The translations under genes and the position numbers were made by a program. The notes beneath the pieces were generated by a model. The model did not search any database and had not been told where the DNA came from. It saw nothing but the letters and a program-made list of their open reading frames with translations. 64,000 nucleotides of DNA from Photobacterium leiognathi (lineage in GTDB: Bacteria; Pseudomonadota; Gammaproteobacteria; Enterobacterales; Vibrionaceae): the NCBI RefSeq assembly GCF_030685535.1, contig NZ_CP131599.1, forward strand, positions 186,001-250,000, given 5' to 3'. Position 1 is the stretch's first letter; each line of letters opens with the position of its first letter. This document shows, piece by piece, positions 52,605 through 63,136 of the stretch.

Positions 52605-52699
52605 AACTAAAATTCGTGCTTTTATTTTTAGTTTGAATATTTATTTTTTTATTTGATGGTTTATTTTGAATGATTTCGGTATTCTAGAAGTCTGCTTTT

Positions 52700-52867
52700 C
52701 TATTTTTTTTTGATGCTATAAAATAGCTTTAATTTCACTGGATTAAGTTTAATATTGGCATCTGATTGACTGTTGATGATAGCATCAAGTGATATATAGC
52801 TGAATAAATCATTGGTATATTTAAGTCGTTGAATAAAGCGAGATTCAAGTGAATGTTTTTTATTCAT
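52700..52867 (-). CDS. small hypothetical protein (copy B, shortened)
   Basis: 55 residues from the ATG at 52867 (MNKKHSLESRFIQRLKY), paralogous to 47828-48061. The frame ends at a run of nine A (minus strand): the DNA beyond it still encodes the copy A-like continuation (IEKQ.., then ..IP) in another frame, so a slip in the A-run has shortened this copy. It may be a decaying duplicate. Confidence 0.5.
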   Translation of the reverse strand: MNKKHSLESRFIQRLKYTNDLFSYISLDAIINSQSDANIKLNPVKLKLFYSIKKK

Positions 52868-53107
52868 TCTATTTTTATAAATGTGTAAGGTATTTATGAT
52901 GAGTGCTATCATATTGTAGCTTTATTTTTAAATAATATAAATTTAAAAATCCGTTGTAATCAAAGTTCGCATTTTTATTAAAAGTGGATGCTTATATTTA
53001 CTTTTAAATTTGAATTAATATTCAGGTGAAATTTTAAAATATTGATTTTATATATCATGATTGAAGCCAATATTATTCCATCTCAAATTCGTAAAAAGTG
53101 TAGTATT

Positions 53108-53214
53108 TATACCCAAGTAGCTTCAAGATGCTCGCTATTCCGCTTCGTTGCCTTCCTTGAATTCAACTCAGTGACCTCGCTCTGAATCAGGCATCTTGAA
53201 GTCACTTGGGTATA
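53108..53214. repeat. 107-bp inverted-repeat (MITE-like) element of Vibrionaceae type
   Basis: The ends TATACCCAAGTAGCTTCAAG and the complement of CTTGAAGTCACTTGGGTATA match over about 22 of 24 positions (53108-53131 and 53191-53214). The element type with ACCCAAGT..CTTCAAGATGC ends is common and dispersed in Photobacterium and Vibrio genomes. It carries no gene. Confidence 0.75.
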
Positions 53215-53886
53215 TATAAACATGAGGAGTAAGCAATTCTGGCTGATGAGTAGCCAAACATTACCTGCTATTTATAGGTGGTGATCCAAGTTTTCGTCAC
53301 TGTATGGTGTTTTAACCGAGCTCATTGATAAGTGATCGTAAATCAGTGCTGTAGCTTTTTTTTACTATCAATGTTCCGATAATCGGTATCCCAGATTAGT
53401 GCGTGGATGAGCTGATGATAAATTTTCAGCTAAAAACCAGTATCGAAGCTCGAGGTTGGTTTAATGTAAACAGTCAACAGCTCCCTGTTAACTAAATAAA
53501 TTAGCTAGTAATAACAACGACAACGATAAAGTTGTTGAATTAGTGTTAAATAAAAACGGTTAATAATAATTAACGATCTTTATTGGAATCTTAGGTTTTG
53601 ATTTTGAAATTTCATGGTTTTAAATATGGACCAAAAAATATCGCACTAGCACTATGATTAATAATGCTTTTTTATTCATGTTTTGTATTGTTAATTGAAA
53701 TATGGCTTTTCTGAAATTTTTAACCGATCAAAGTTAATATCGCTTTTGTCTTTTTGTTTATAAAACCAAATATAACTTTATAAAATACAGAGTGTGTTTT
53801 TCAAATAATCGAATGGTGTTTTTAATAAAATGTTAATTATTATGTGTTGCTAATAATAATCTAATGTTACTTTTTTATTGCTGCTG

Positions 53887-53923
53887 GTCAAAATATTGAC
53901 GGCTTATGTTTTTATGTTATTTT
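53887..53923 (+). promoter_or_regulatory. palindromic operator plus promoter of the RTX adhesin
   Basis: GTCAAAATATTGAC (53887-53900), -35 TTGACG (53896-53901), 16-bp spacer, -10-like TATTTT (53918-53923). The third copy of this signature. Confidence 0.6.
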
Positions 53924-53962
53924 TCTGCCATCAAAAAAGTCTGCCTTGATAGAAATATAATA

Positions 53963-56900
53963 ATGAAAGCTATAAACCTGAAAGAAAGTATCACCCTGCA
54001 AAATATCAGTGGTGAAGCCTTTGTGCTCAAAAGCGATGGGAGCCTCGCTCCACTTCACGCTGGTATGAATATTAATACGGGAACCATTATCGTACTTACT
54101 GATAATGGGACAATTTCTGCTATTGATAAAACGGGCGCGCCTGCTGAGTTGTCTTATGAATTAATTCAAAATATTCAGTTACCTACATCTTATGAGCATA
54201 TCTTCTCTGTAACTGATGAAAATGCAATTGATAATGAAAGTATTCACATTGCGGAACAAACAACTGCAGCGATTGATGATCTTCAAAAAATACATGATGC
54301 AATTTTAAATGGCATCGACCCAACCAAAGTACAACAAGCGACTGCTGCGGGTAATGAAAACTCGTCTAACTGGGGTGTTGTCACTATTGATTATGATAAT
54401 GACAAGATGCTGGCAGAAGCTGGCTTTGACACTGCATATCAACCAGGAACTGTCGAGTACCCTGAGGATTATAGTGGTCTCAATGAGCATCTGAGCATTG
54501 AGGCATCTATTACTATTGATTCAATTTCTCAGGATGACGTAGTAACAGCCGCTGAATCGAATGCAATGCAAACCATCACAGGTACTGTCGGTGGTGATGT
54601 TAAAGCTGGTGATATCGTCACGGTGACACTTGATGGTAAAGAGATCGGTAAAGCGACTGTTGTGAATAACAATGGCAAGCTTGAATGGTCATTAGATGTT
54701 GATGGTAAAACATTATTGCAAGCAGGTGTCGATACTGTATCTGCAACGGTTACAGCAACTGATGATGTAGGTAATAGCGCAACAGCTAACACGACGCACG
54801 ATTACACTGTTGATATTCAAGCAAGCATCACTATTGATCCGATCACGGGTGATAACGTGATCACCCAGCAAGAAGGTCATGAGCCAACACTGCCAATCAC
54901 AGGTACTGTCGGCAAAGATGTACTGCCTGGTGATACCGTGACTGTGACGATTAATGGTAATGAATACACCACAACGGTTCAGCCAGATATGTCATGGACA
55001 GTGAATGTCACTGGCGATGATATTTTGCATGCTGACAAAGCTACCGCATCGGTTACGACCAATTACGGTACCAACCATGAAGCGACAGCAACAGACACGG
55101 AAAGCTATGAAGTAACGATTGAAGCGAAAGTAACGATTGAAACGATTGCTGGTGATGGCGTTGTTAACCAAGAAGAAAGTGAAGGCAAAGTACCAGTAAT
55201 CGGTACGGTAGGCGGTGACGTTAAAGAAGGCGACACCGTTACTATTACTGTTAATGGTAAAGATTACACCACCACAGTTGGTAAAGATGGTTCATGGACT
55301 GTTGATGTTGATGGTAGCGATCTGGTTGAAAACGGTGATAACCCAATTCACGCCACAGTAACAACGTGTGACGGTGCAGGTCACTGTGCAACTGCTGATA
55401 ATGATAAAGGCTATGATATCGATACGGATATTAATGCCGCTATTACAATTACCGTTATTGCAGAAGACGATGTTATTAACGAAGCAGAAGCTGAAGGTAA
55501 AGTGTCGATCTCAGGTACTGTTGGTGGCGATGTTAAAGAGGGTGATACCGTTACTTTAACGTTGGATGGCAAAGAAATTGGTACAGCGACAGTAGAAAAA
55601 GATGCTAACGGTAAGCTTGTTTGGACTGCGACTAATATTGACGGTAAGACATTAGCAGATGCAGATCTTAACCAAGTGACGGCAAGTGTTACTGCTACAG
55701 ATGATGCGGGTAATAGTAAAACAGCAACTACCACACATGATTATAAAGAAGCTGTTTTGGATGTAACGGTAGATATCACCTCTGTTGCTGAAGATAACGT
55801 ACTGAACGCAGACGAATCGACGTCAACAGTAGCGATTAAAGGTACTGTGGGCGGCGATGCGAAAGCCAGTGACATGGTTACTGTTACGCTTGACGGTAAA
55901 GAGTTAGGCACTGCAACAGTTGTTGCAGGTGCAAACGGCAAACTGGAGTGGACGCTAGAGGTTGATGGTTCAACACTGGCGGGTGCAACAGTAAATGAAG
56001 TGGAAGCGACAATTACTATCTCTGATGACTATGGAAATACTGCAACCGCGGAAGATAAACAAGATTACCTAGAAAAAGATCTGACGGTATCTGTTGATAT
56101 CACGTCTGTTGCTGAAGATAACGTACTGAACGCAGACGAATCGACATCAACAGTAGCGATTAAAGGTACTGTGGGCGGCGATGCGAAAGCCGGTGACATG
56201 GTTACTGTTACCCTTGACGGTAAAGAGTTAGGCTCAGCGAAAGTTGTGGTGGGTGAAAACGGTAAACTGGAATGGACGCTAGAGGTTGATGGTTCAACAC
56301 TGGCAGGTGCAAAAGTAAATGAAGTTGAAGCAACCATTACTATCTCTGATGAGTTTGGTAACACCGCGTCAGATGAAGATAAGCAAGATTACCTAGAAAA
56401 AGATCTGACAGTCTCTGTTGATATCACGTCTGTTGCTGAAGATAACGTACTGAACGCAGACGAATCGACGTCAACAGTAGCGATTAAAGGTACTGTGGGC
56501 GGCGATGCGAAAGTCGGTGACATGGTTACTGTTACGCTTGACGGTAAAGAGTTAGGCACAGCAGAAGTTGTGGTGGGTGAAAACGGTAAACTGGAGTGGA
56601 CGCTAGAGGTTGAGGGTTCAACATTGGCGGGCGCAACAGTGAATGAAGTTGAAGCGACCATTACTATCTCTGATGATTATGGCAATACTGCAACCGCGGA
56701 AGATAAGCAAGATTACCTAGAAAAAGATCTTAAGGCTGAGATCACCATTACTTCTATCGCTGGTGACAATGCTTTAAACGCAACCGAGGTTAAACCGGGC
56801 ACCATGGTTGAGATCAAGGGTACGGTCGGCGGTGATGTGAAAGCATGCGATACTGTTGTTGTTACTGTGGATGGTGTTAAGCACGAAGTAACCGTAAATG

Positions 56901-59101
56901 ACGACCTAGAATGGACACTTGAGATTGATGGTAGTGTGCTTGCGGGTGCTAAAAAGCCAGTAGTTACTGCTGATGTAGTTATCAAAGATAAATACGGCAA
57001 TACGGCTAGTGCGACCGATAAAGATGATTACATCATTCCTACGTTAGATGTGACAATTACCATTGACTCAGTCAATGGCGGGGAGCCTATTACAGGTGAG
57101 GAGCATGATGCAAATACACCGATTAAAGTTACAGGCTCTGTCGGTGGTAATGCGAAAGAAGGCGATACTGTTACATTACATATTGGTAAAAATACAGTAG
57201 AAACTACTGTTATCGTGCTTGAGAATGGTGAACTAGGTTACATTGTTGATGTGCCTGCCGGAATGTTTGAGCCAGATAGTAACGACGGCTTTAGTGGTGA
57301 TATTACAGCAGATATTACGATCAATGATAAATATGGTAATACCGCATCAGCGAATGATGAGAAGGACTTTGATACGATTGGTTCTGTGATCACGGGTGGT
57401 ACATCTGGCGATAATCTTCATGGTACGGGATACAACGATTTAATCATTGGTGATGTTTATATTGAATCTAAAAACGTAAACGTCAATCTAGTGCTTGATA
57501 TTTCGGGCTCTATGTCAATGAGAGAGGTAAATCCGGAAAATATCCATCTAGACAATGGTCATACATCCGGTCAATTAACTCTCGTTGATAAAGATGGTGA
57601 AGAAACTCATGTAGAATTTAATTCTATTGACCATCTTAGTTCGCTCTTAGGTTACTATTATGGCTCTCCATTAGGATTCTCTGTTTATGATCCTAAGTTC
57701 ACGTTAACGTTCCCAGATGGTACAACCCAGACGATTAATGATGTTTACAAAGATATAGGTGTTGTTTCACGTATTGATAGTGCTAAAGAATCGATTAATC
57801 ATATTGTTGAGAACTATGGTGAGACGTTAAATCATGAGCAACTAAGTAACCTTAAGTTCTCATTGATCACCTTTGCATCTCAAGTTGATGGCGTAAAAGA
57901 GTTCCATTGGGATTTTGGGAAGAATACGTTAGTAACAAGTGATGGACAAACTATTGCGGATTACTTGGTTGGGGTAGAGCCATTAACGGGTCCTCTAAGT
58001 CAAACAGATTACGATACGTCTCTTGTTGCGGCATTAAATGGTTTCACTAACACTGATACGTCAAACATTGTTTACTTTGTAACCGATGGTATGGATACAA
58101 TCGGTACTAATGGTCAACAATTTAATAAAGACTGGGTAGTTAGCCAAACGGGTGGCAATATTGATAAATATAAGCCAACGATTGTCCCTGTTGCGATAGG
58201 TGGCACTATTAATAATACACCTGAAGCGCATGATATTTTAAACCAAATAGCTTCGCTCGGTCAGGGGTATAAGCCTGATAATAGTGGGCATAGCCAAGTC
58301 ATTATTTCGACTAATACTGATCAACTTGATGATGCGATCAACAACTCGTTTGATAATATTATTAGTGGTAATGACACGATCCATGGTGGCAAAGGTAATG
58401 ACTTTATTGTTGGTGATACATTAAACAATGATTGGTTAGTACAGCAATATGGTTCAGGTCATACACATATGGCTGATCTTATTGATAGCGGTGTAACCTT
58501 AAGCGAAGTCTTATTTACAGTTGCTGCTAAAGAGCAAGGTGTTGATATTGATAAACTAACCACTAAAGATGTTTATCAGTTTGTGATTAAACATCAAGAT
58601 ACGTTAGTGATTGAAGGTGATAACCCAAGTAACGGCTTAGATAAAATCTTTGGTGATGAAGGCCAAGATATCTTATTCGGTTCGGGTAACAACGATATTC
58701 TAACGGGTGGCACTGGTGACGACTTAATGTTTGGTCAAAATGGTAACGACATATTAGTTTCTGATTCTGGCTCAGATATTTTGTTTGGGGGTAATGGTAA
58801 CGATATCTTCAAACTTGATGTATTAGCAACAGATGAGAAAACGGTCACATCTATTCAAGACTTTGAAAAAGGCGACAGCATTAACATTGAGTCTATTTTG
58901 GATGCTAACTTGTCTCTTGATGATTTACTGTCACATGTTTCATCTGCTGAAGTGGATGGTAAAGATGTGAATATTGTGTTTGATGATAAACATAAAGTTG
59001 AGCTTAAAGACATTAAAAATGTTTATAGCGAGCTTGGTACATCAACATCAGAGATTGTGACACAGCTGTTTAATAATGATGTGTTTACTAATCATCATTA
59101 A
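53963..59101 (+). CDS. LapA-like retained RTX adhesin with Ig-like repeats and VWA domain
   Basis: 1712 residues from the ATG at 53963 (MKAINLKESITLQNISG); the frame is open 57 nt further up, but that part overlaps the -10 box. Residues 1-130 are a LapA-type retention module with a periplasmic-protease site T127-A128-A129-G130 (LapG-type TAAG). About 190-1150 are nine or so Ig-like repeats of about 100 residues, three almost identical. A VWA domain starts near 1174 with MIDAS motif D1179-I-S-G-S. RTX nonapeptides (GGTGDDLMFGQNGNDIL) at about 1465-1480 and 1560-1615 bind calcium, and the end is a type I secretion signal. No lapBCE, lapG or lapD gene is in the window. Expected role: surface adhesion/biofilm. 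Confidence 0.93.
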   Translation: MKAINLKESITLQNISGEAFVLKSDGSLAPLHAGMNINTGTIIVLTDNGTISAIDKTGAPAELSYELIQNIQLPTSYEHIFSVTDENAIDNESIHIAEQTTAAIDDLQKIHDAILNGIDPTKVQQATAAGNENSSNWGVVTIDYDNDKMLAEAGFDTAYQPGTVEYPEDYSGLNEHLSIEASITIDSISQDDVVTAAESNAMQTITGTVGGDVKAGDIVTVTLDGKEIGKATVVNNNGKLEWSLDVDGKTLLQAGVDTVSATVTATDDVGNSATANTTHDYTVDIQASITIDPITGDNVITQQEGHEPTLPITGTVGKDVLPGDTVTVTINGNEYTTTVQPDMSWTVNVTGDDILHADKATASVTTNYGTNHEATATDTESYEVTIEAKVTIETIAGDGVVNQEESEGKVPVIGTVGGDVKEGDTVTITVNGKDYTTTVGKDGSWTVDVDGSDLVENGDNPIHATVTTCDGAGHCATADNDKGYDIDTDINAAITITVIAEDDVINEAEAEGKVSISGTVGGDVKEGDTVTLTLDGKEIGTATVEKDANGKLVWTATNIDGKTLADADLNQVTASVTATDDAGNSKTATTTHDYKEAVLDVTVDITSVAEDNVLNADESTSTVAIKGTVGGDAKASDMVTVTLDGKELGTATVVAGANGKLEWTLEVDGSTLAGATVNEVEATITISDDYGNTATAEDKQDYLEKDLTVSVDITSVAEDNVLNADESTSTVAIKGTVGGDAKAGDMVTVTLDGKELGSAKVVVGENGKLEWTLEVDGSTLAGAKVNEVEATITISDEFGNTASDEDKQDYLEKDLTVSVDITSVAEDNVLNADESTSTVAIKGTVGGDAKVGDMVTVTLDGKELGTAEVVVGENGKLEWTLEVEGSTLAGATVNEVEATITISDDYGNTATAEDKQDYLEKDLKAEITITSIAGDNALNATEVKPGTMVEIKGTVGGDVKACDTVVVTVDGVKHEVTVNDDLEWTLEIDGSVLAGAKKPVVTADVVIKDKYGNTASATDKDDYIIPTLDVTITIDSVNGGEPITGEEHDANTPIKVTGSVGGNAKEGDTVTLHIGKNTVETTVIVLENGELGYIVDVPAGMFEPDSNDGFSGDITADITINDKYGNTASANDEKDFDTIGSVITGGTSGDNLHGTGYNDLIIGDVYIESKNVNVNLVLDISGSMSMREVNPENIHLDNGHTSGQLTLVDKDGEETHVEFNSIDHLSSLLGYYYGSPLGFSVYDPKFTLTFPDGTTQTINDVYKDIGVVSRIDSAKESINHIVENYGETLNHEQLSNLKFSLITFASQVDGVKEFHWDFGKNTLVTSDGQTIADYLVGVEPLTGPLSQTDYDTSLVAALNGFTNTDTSNIVYFVTDGMDTIGTNGQQFNKDWVVSQTGGNIDKYKPTIVPVAIGGTINNTPEAHDILNQIASLGQGYKPDNSGHSQVIISTNTDQLDDAINNSFDNIISGNDTIHGGKGNDFIVGDTLNNDWLVQQYGSGHTHMADLIDSGVTLSEVLFTVAAKEQGVDIDKLTTKDVYQFVIKHQDTLVIEGDNPSNGLDKIFGDEGQDILFGSGNNDILTGGTGDDLMFGQNGNDILVSDSGSDILFGGNGNDIFKLDVLATDEKTVTSIQDFEKGDSINIESILDANLSLDDLLSHVSSAEVDGKDVNIVFDDKHKVELKDIKNVYSELGTSTSEIVTQLFNNDVFTNHH
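55757..56728 (+). repeat. three tandem 324-bp repeats inside the adhesin gene
   Basis: Units begin at 55757, 56081 and 56405 (TTG/CTG codon before VDITSVAEDNVLNADEST), each 108 codons, nearly identical. Such blocks vary in number by recombination and are prone to assembly collapse. Confidence 0.9.
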
Positions 59102-59165
59102 TTGTTAATGTTTTGTTTGAATGTACCTTGGCGACAATAAGGTGATACTCTAAATAAAGCAGATT

Positions 59166-59196
59166 AAGGCTAAGTGCATTGCATTTAGCCTTTTTT
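59166..59196 (+). terminator. intrinsic terminator after the adhesin gene
   Basis: AAGGCTAA..TGC pairs with GCA..TTAGCCTT, followed by six T. Confidence 0.88.
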
Positions 59197-59292
59197 GTAG
59201 ATTGTGAAAATGAGCGTAATTACTACCGAAATACAGTTAGTATAAAATCATCTTTAGCATTGCTAGTTATTCTATGAATATTTTTATTTTTC

Positions 59293-59640
59293 TTAAAAAG
59301 ATGTGATTAGATAAATATTAGTTAATGTGAAAATCATTTGAATGGAAAATAATATAATCAAGTGATAGTTAAACTCTTTATAGGTTATTTTTAATGCTAT
59401 GTATCTCATGATGATAAAGATAGCATCAGTATTGATTATATAAAGATTAATTAATTCAACATCTTCAACGTGTAATGTCTTCTTTGTATCTATGCTAATA
59501 GAGAAATAGTGAGTGATAGAGGTATTCAAAAAGGAAAGAGTAATAATGAATGCCAAGGAAAATATCTGTTTTTCTGAGATTCTACGATAATTTTTATGCT
59601 TTCTTATTCTGCTTTTTAGGTCTTCGGTAGTTTTCTTCAT
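59293..59640 (-). CDS. hypothetical small membrane protein
   Basis: 115 residues. A basic N-terminus (KKTTEDLKSRIRKHKNYRR) and three hydrophobic segments (IFSLAFIITLSFLNTSI, INTDAIFIIMRYIALKI, LIILFSIQMIFTLTNIYLI). Very AT-rich codon use. Not recognised as a family. It sits between the adhesin terminator and the PLD gene. Confidence 0.45.
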   Translation of the reverse strand: MKKTTEDLKSRIRKHKNYRRISEKQIFSLAFIITLSFLNTSITHYFSISIDTKKTLHVEDVELINLYIINTDAIFIIMRYIALKITYKEFNYHLIILFSIQMIFTLTNIYLITSF

Positions 59641-59737
59641 ATTAGATTAAATACCTTATTAATTAATATGAGCTGAGAAGGTGAAAGCGAAAGAGAAATA
59701 AAATAAGTGGTAAGATAAACTGACCACTGTTATTTAA

Positions 59738-61585
59738 TTATTTATTACCGTTGTAAGCGTGTGGTGATGAGTATTTCCATAAATGGTTCCAGTATTCATT
59801 TAATAGCTCATCAACAAAATCACCTTCCATTAAGTTATTGAATTCTGAAAGGTTACCTGGGTAAAGGTTATCTGAACCGACAATACATACTTCATCATCA
59901 ACAATCATGATTTTGGCATGGTTACCCGGCGCACTACCTACACGATCATAGAAGTAACCGCTGGCATTAATCGTGGCATAGAATGGGTGACCAATAATGC
60001 CATCATGTGGTGGCTCTTCTGATAATGGTGCTTGTTTTAATGTTGCAGTGCGACCTTCAGGCGGCAGCTTTGGTCATTTATACGTTTTACCTTCAATAAA
60101 ATCACCATCAGGGATCTTATCTGTGAAAGTAAATGGTGCTACATATAGCCGTGTTAGTGCTTCGGCACGTTGACCGTCACTGTCATCGAATAGTTCATCA
60201 GTATCAACATCGTGAGTCATGTAATACTCTAATAAACCATATGTACGTACAGCACCTGAGCCAAAAGAGTACTGATCACCTAATGCACCAGCACCTGCAT
60301 CAAGAGGTGAAACCACTAATTGCACTTCAAGCTCTTTATTTTTTAGCAGTGCTTCAATGATCCATTGCGCAACTGAGTGATCGCGCCAGTCTTTCTTCCA
60401 TGCACTAATGATGTCTTGTTGTGACATACGAAGCACTTTCTTAGCGTTTAAGATCAGGTTCTTCTTCATTAGCTCAGAGCCAATTTTGAAATCTGTGCTG
60501 CGGTTCGGGCCTGTCCAGTATTTACCTACAGTCAGTATGCGGTCAGCACTTTTATATTTTTCTAGTTGCTCATAACTGTTGTAAACAATACGGTCTTCAA
60601 ACACTGGTGTGTTTAGATCAGATACCGAACGCAGATCAAAATCTTTAATCGCAAAAACAGGGGGTAGTGGATCTAAGCTTGGGATCTTAGGATCAACACC
60701 CGGTTGCGTTTGAGTTTCATGCACTTGAAGTAGCTTTTCTTGCTGATCACGCATGTAATCAAGCACATTACCGTTATCTAATGGGTCTGATGGGAAGTCA
60801 GGCTCTGAATCACGATTTACCCATGTCATGGTATCGATATCAAAGGATTCTTTCGTTAATAAGAAAGTATCTGCAACCCACATCTTATTGAGATATAGGT
60901 GTGAGCCATAACTTACATCGCCATGATATACCGCTGATACATCGTGAACAGGAGGGTAACTTCTGAATAAGTCCATATTCAAGTTATGAGTACCAGACAG
61001 TGATTCTACACCGTCAACCGCAATGATTTTTGAGTGGTTCCATGTCATTTTTGTGCCGTAGCTTGATACAAGTTCAGGCGGTAGGAACTTCTTCTGTAGT
61101 GATTGCTGAGTACCTGCAACACGTTCGTAAAAACGACCAACGATAAATTCAGGCATAACCTCCCAATACTTAGAACGCTCTTCAACAAGGCGCTTTAAAG
61201 CATCTTGGAAATCAACCAAGTTTTCAGGCTTATAAACAGGATAAAGCGGTGTTTGACCAAACAGGAAGCGGAACTGCGTTGGTTCTGTGCGTCCCATTTT
61301 TGTTGATAGCGCGGTATCAATTGCACCTAAAATTGGCTTACCCCAGTCTGGATCTGGACAGTTCAGTGATGATAGATCACAGCGGTAGCGGGCTTTTTGG
61401 ATGATCTCAACCACAGCACGCTCAAATTCAGCTTGGCGCTCATAAGCGCGAGGCATAATTTCTGGGCCAAAAGGTAAGCCCCATACATTCGGTGTATCTA
61501 GCAAACGAACATAGTTATTTTCACTGTCGTGATAAAACAGATCGTTTTTCACAAGTTCGTTTTTTACAGCATCAATTTTGCTCAT
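59738..61585 (-). pseudogene. phospholipase-D-like protein interrupted by an in-frame TGA
   Basis: The full frame is 615 codons with two PLD (HKD) motifs: H184-S-K186-..-D191 (NHSKIIAVDGVESLSGTHN) and H556-A-K558-..-D563 (NHAKIMIVDDEVCIVGSDN). Codon 504 (60074-60076) is TGA, in EGKTYK-stop-PKLPPEGRT; Trp is likely at this place. The frame resumes without shift to TAA at 59738. As written the product ends at residue 503 and loses the second HKD half of the active site. No signal peptide is visible (MSKIDAVKNELVKNDLF). It follows the Tat-exported lipase-like gene by 52 nt in the same direction, so the two form an operon. Confidence 0.85.
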
Positions 61586-61637
61586 AGTACTTCTCTAATA
61601 TTTTCAATTTTTATAGTGGTCTGAGTTGCGGTATGGC

Positions 61638-62969
61638 TTATAAGAACTTCCAATCCACCCAGCCTTTACCTTGACGTTCTGACGTCACTGGGTAAATCAG
61701 CTTATAAGGTGGGTTACCGACAACATCTTCCATGTAATATGAGTTCATTGGGTTGTAGCCGCTGATTGATGAAATACGACGAACATATGGGCGATTTGGT
61801 AATTGACTATTACGTGTAGGGCCGCCACCCATGTAATCAAATTCACGGTGGAACATATGAATATGTTTACGTAGCGCGAGAACGTCTTCTTCAACAGCAC
61901 AAGGTACTGAGAAATTTGAACCCCATTGGGTTAAATAACCGCGAGCCATCTTGTAAATAAGTTCACATACAGGTGCAACGTTAGCACTGTCTTTTTTCGG
62001 ATCATAAGCGCCATCTGAGGTTGTGTTACCTGCTACAGTGCCATGTCGACCACGGCAAGCATAGAGCTCATAGCCGTGTGGTTGAGGCGTTTTATCATCA
62101 GGTGCTAATGGATCTTTTTGTTGAGCGTCGTCAGCTAATACACTCCAGACATGTTCACGTTTAATCCAATTTGCCCAAGATTGATCATGGAGTGTGATTT
62201 CGTTGCTTTCACCGCGCATACGGCCATTTGGACGAGGAACAACGGCTTGGAAAGTGTGATCGTATGATTTGACGTTGTTACACATATCCCATGCATACAC
62301 ACCGACATAATTTACAACATTTGGTGGTAGCTGAGTGAGCAAGCCGTACCATTCTCCGGGACCTGGTACTGGTTCGATAGCAAAGATATTAACGGGTGTA
62401 TTGCGCACCTTTTCATCGCCATAAGCATATAAAAACCATGCGGCGATAATTGCTTCACATGCACCACGGCTGTGACCGATAAGGTTAATCGTATCGGCTT
62501 TACTTGCGGCAGCAATGTTTGCACCATGAAGAGCAAGCGCTGGCATTGAGCTGCCACGTGCAGCTTCTACCATTGACTTTTGGTCACCTGAAATATAGCT
62601 ACTGATATCAGATAATAAAGATGCCGGAGCCTTTAAGGGACCATTAACCATGAGGCGGCTATAGTTTGAGTTTTGTGAGCCCCAATCATTTTGTCCCACT
62701 CCGCGTACACTTTTACCAAATCCATCCAGTTCTTTAATGATGCGTACTGGAATATAACCCGTAGATGGAAGATAAATATTTTTATCACTATCACTACGTG
62801 TTACTTCGCCTTCATCACGAGTACAACTGGTACCACAGAATGAAACGGTAATAGCGTTCGAGTCTTCTGACATTGAAAAGCTAGGTAATGCTGATACTGG
62901 TGAACTTAAAAACAGACCAGCAGAGCCTAGTAATCCTGACTTTATGAATTGACGTCTTTTTAATTGCAT
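61638..62969 (-). CDS. Tat-exported alpha/beta-hydrolase (lipase-like)
   Basis: 443 residues. A twin-arginine signal KRRQFIKSGLLGSAGLF with SPVSALP after it. The nucleophile elbow INLIGHSRGACEAIIA (G-H-S-R-G) is shared with DUF2235/Tle1-like and other lipases; FCGTSCTRDEGEV at the mature start resembles the N-terminal block of such hydrolases. YACRGRHGTVAG may hold the catalytic His. The partner downstream is a PLD-like gene, so a lipid-degrading pair for export is likely. Export past the outer membrane would need a type II system, not seen here. Confidence 0.75.
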   Translation of the reverse strand: MQLKRRQFIKSGLLGSAGLFLSSPVSALPSFSMSEDSNAITVSFCGTSCTRDEGEVTRSDSDKNIYLPSTGYIPVRIIKELDGFGKSVRGVGQNDWGSQNSNYSRLMVNGPLKAPASLLSDISSYISGDQKSMVEAARGSSMPALALHGANIAAASKADTINLIGHSRGACEAIIAAWFLYAYGDEKVRNTPVNIFAIEPVPGPGEWYGLLTQLPPNVVNYVGVYAWDMCNNVKSYDHTFQAVVPRPNGRMRGESNEITLHDQSWANWIKREHVWSVLADDAQQKDPLAPDDKTPQPHGYELYACRGRHGTVAGNTTSDGAYDPKKDSANVAPVCELIYKMARGYLTQWGSNFSVPCAVEEDVLALRKHIHMFHREFDYMGGGPTRNSQLPNRPYVRRISSISGYNPMNSYYMEDVVGNPPYKLIYPVTSERQGKGWVDWKFL

Positions 62970-63136
62970 GAAATATCTTATTGAGCTTATTAGTATTTAT
63001 AAGAAGCCAGTTCGGCGTAATTATTGTTATATGCCGAATCTGGCTCTTTTTTTTATAAAATGCAGTTGTTGAGCGCCTACATTTTTTTATATGACGATTG
63101 CGGGTATTGCACGTTATTGGATAGATAACATTACAA

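Larger units (their letters stand above)
52868..53962. other. 1.1 kb intergenic region with an inverted-repeat element and the adhesin promoter
   Basis: Contains the 107-bp inverted-repeat element (53108-53214) and the operator/promoter (53887-53923). The part 53215-53500 is less AT-rich than its surroundings but has stops in all frames; I could not identify it, and it may be a decayed gene or insertion remnant. Confidence 0.5.

Noticed and set aside
55411..57000. Series of minus-strand ORFs in the adhesin gene
   Set aside because: They repeat with the 324-bp units and are shadows of the adhesin reading frame.
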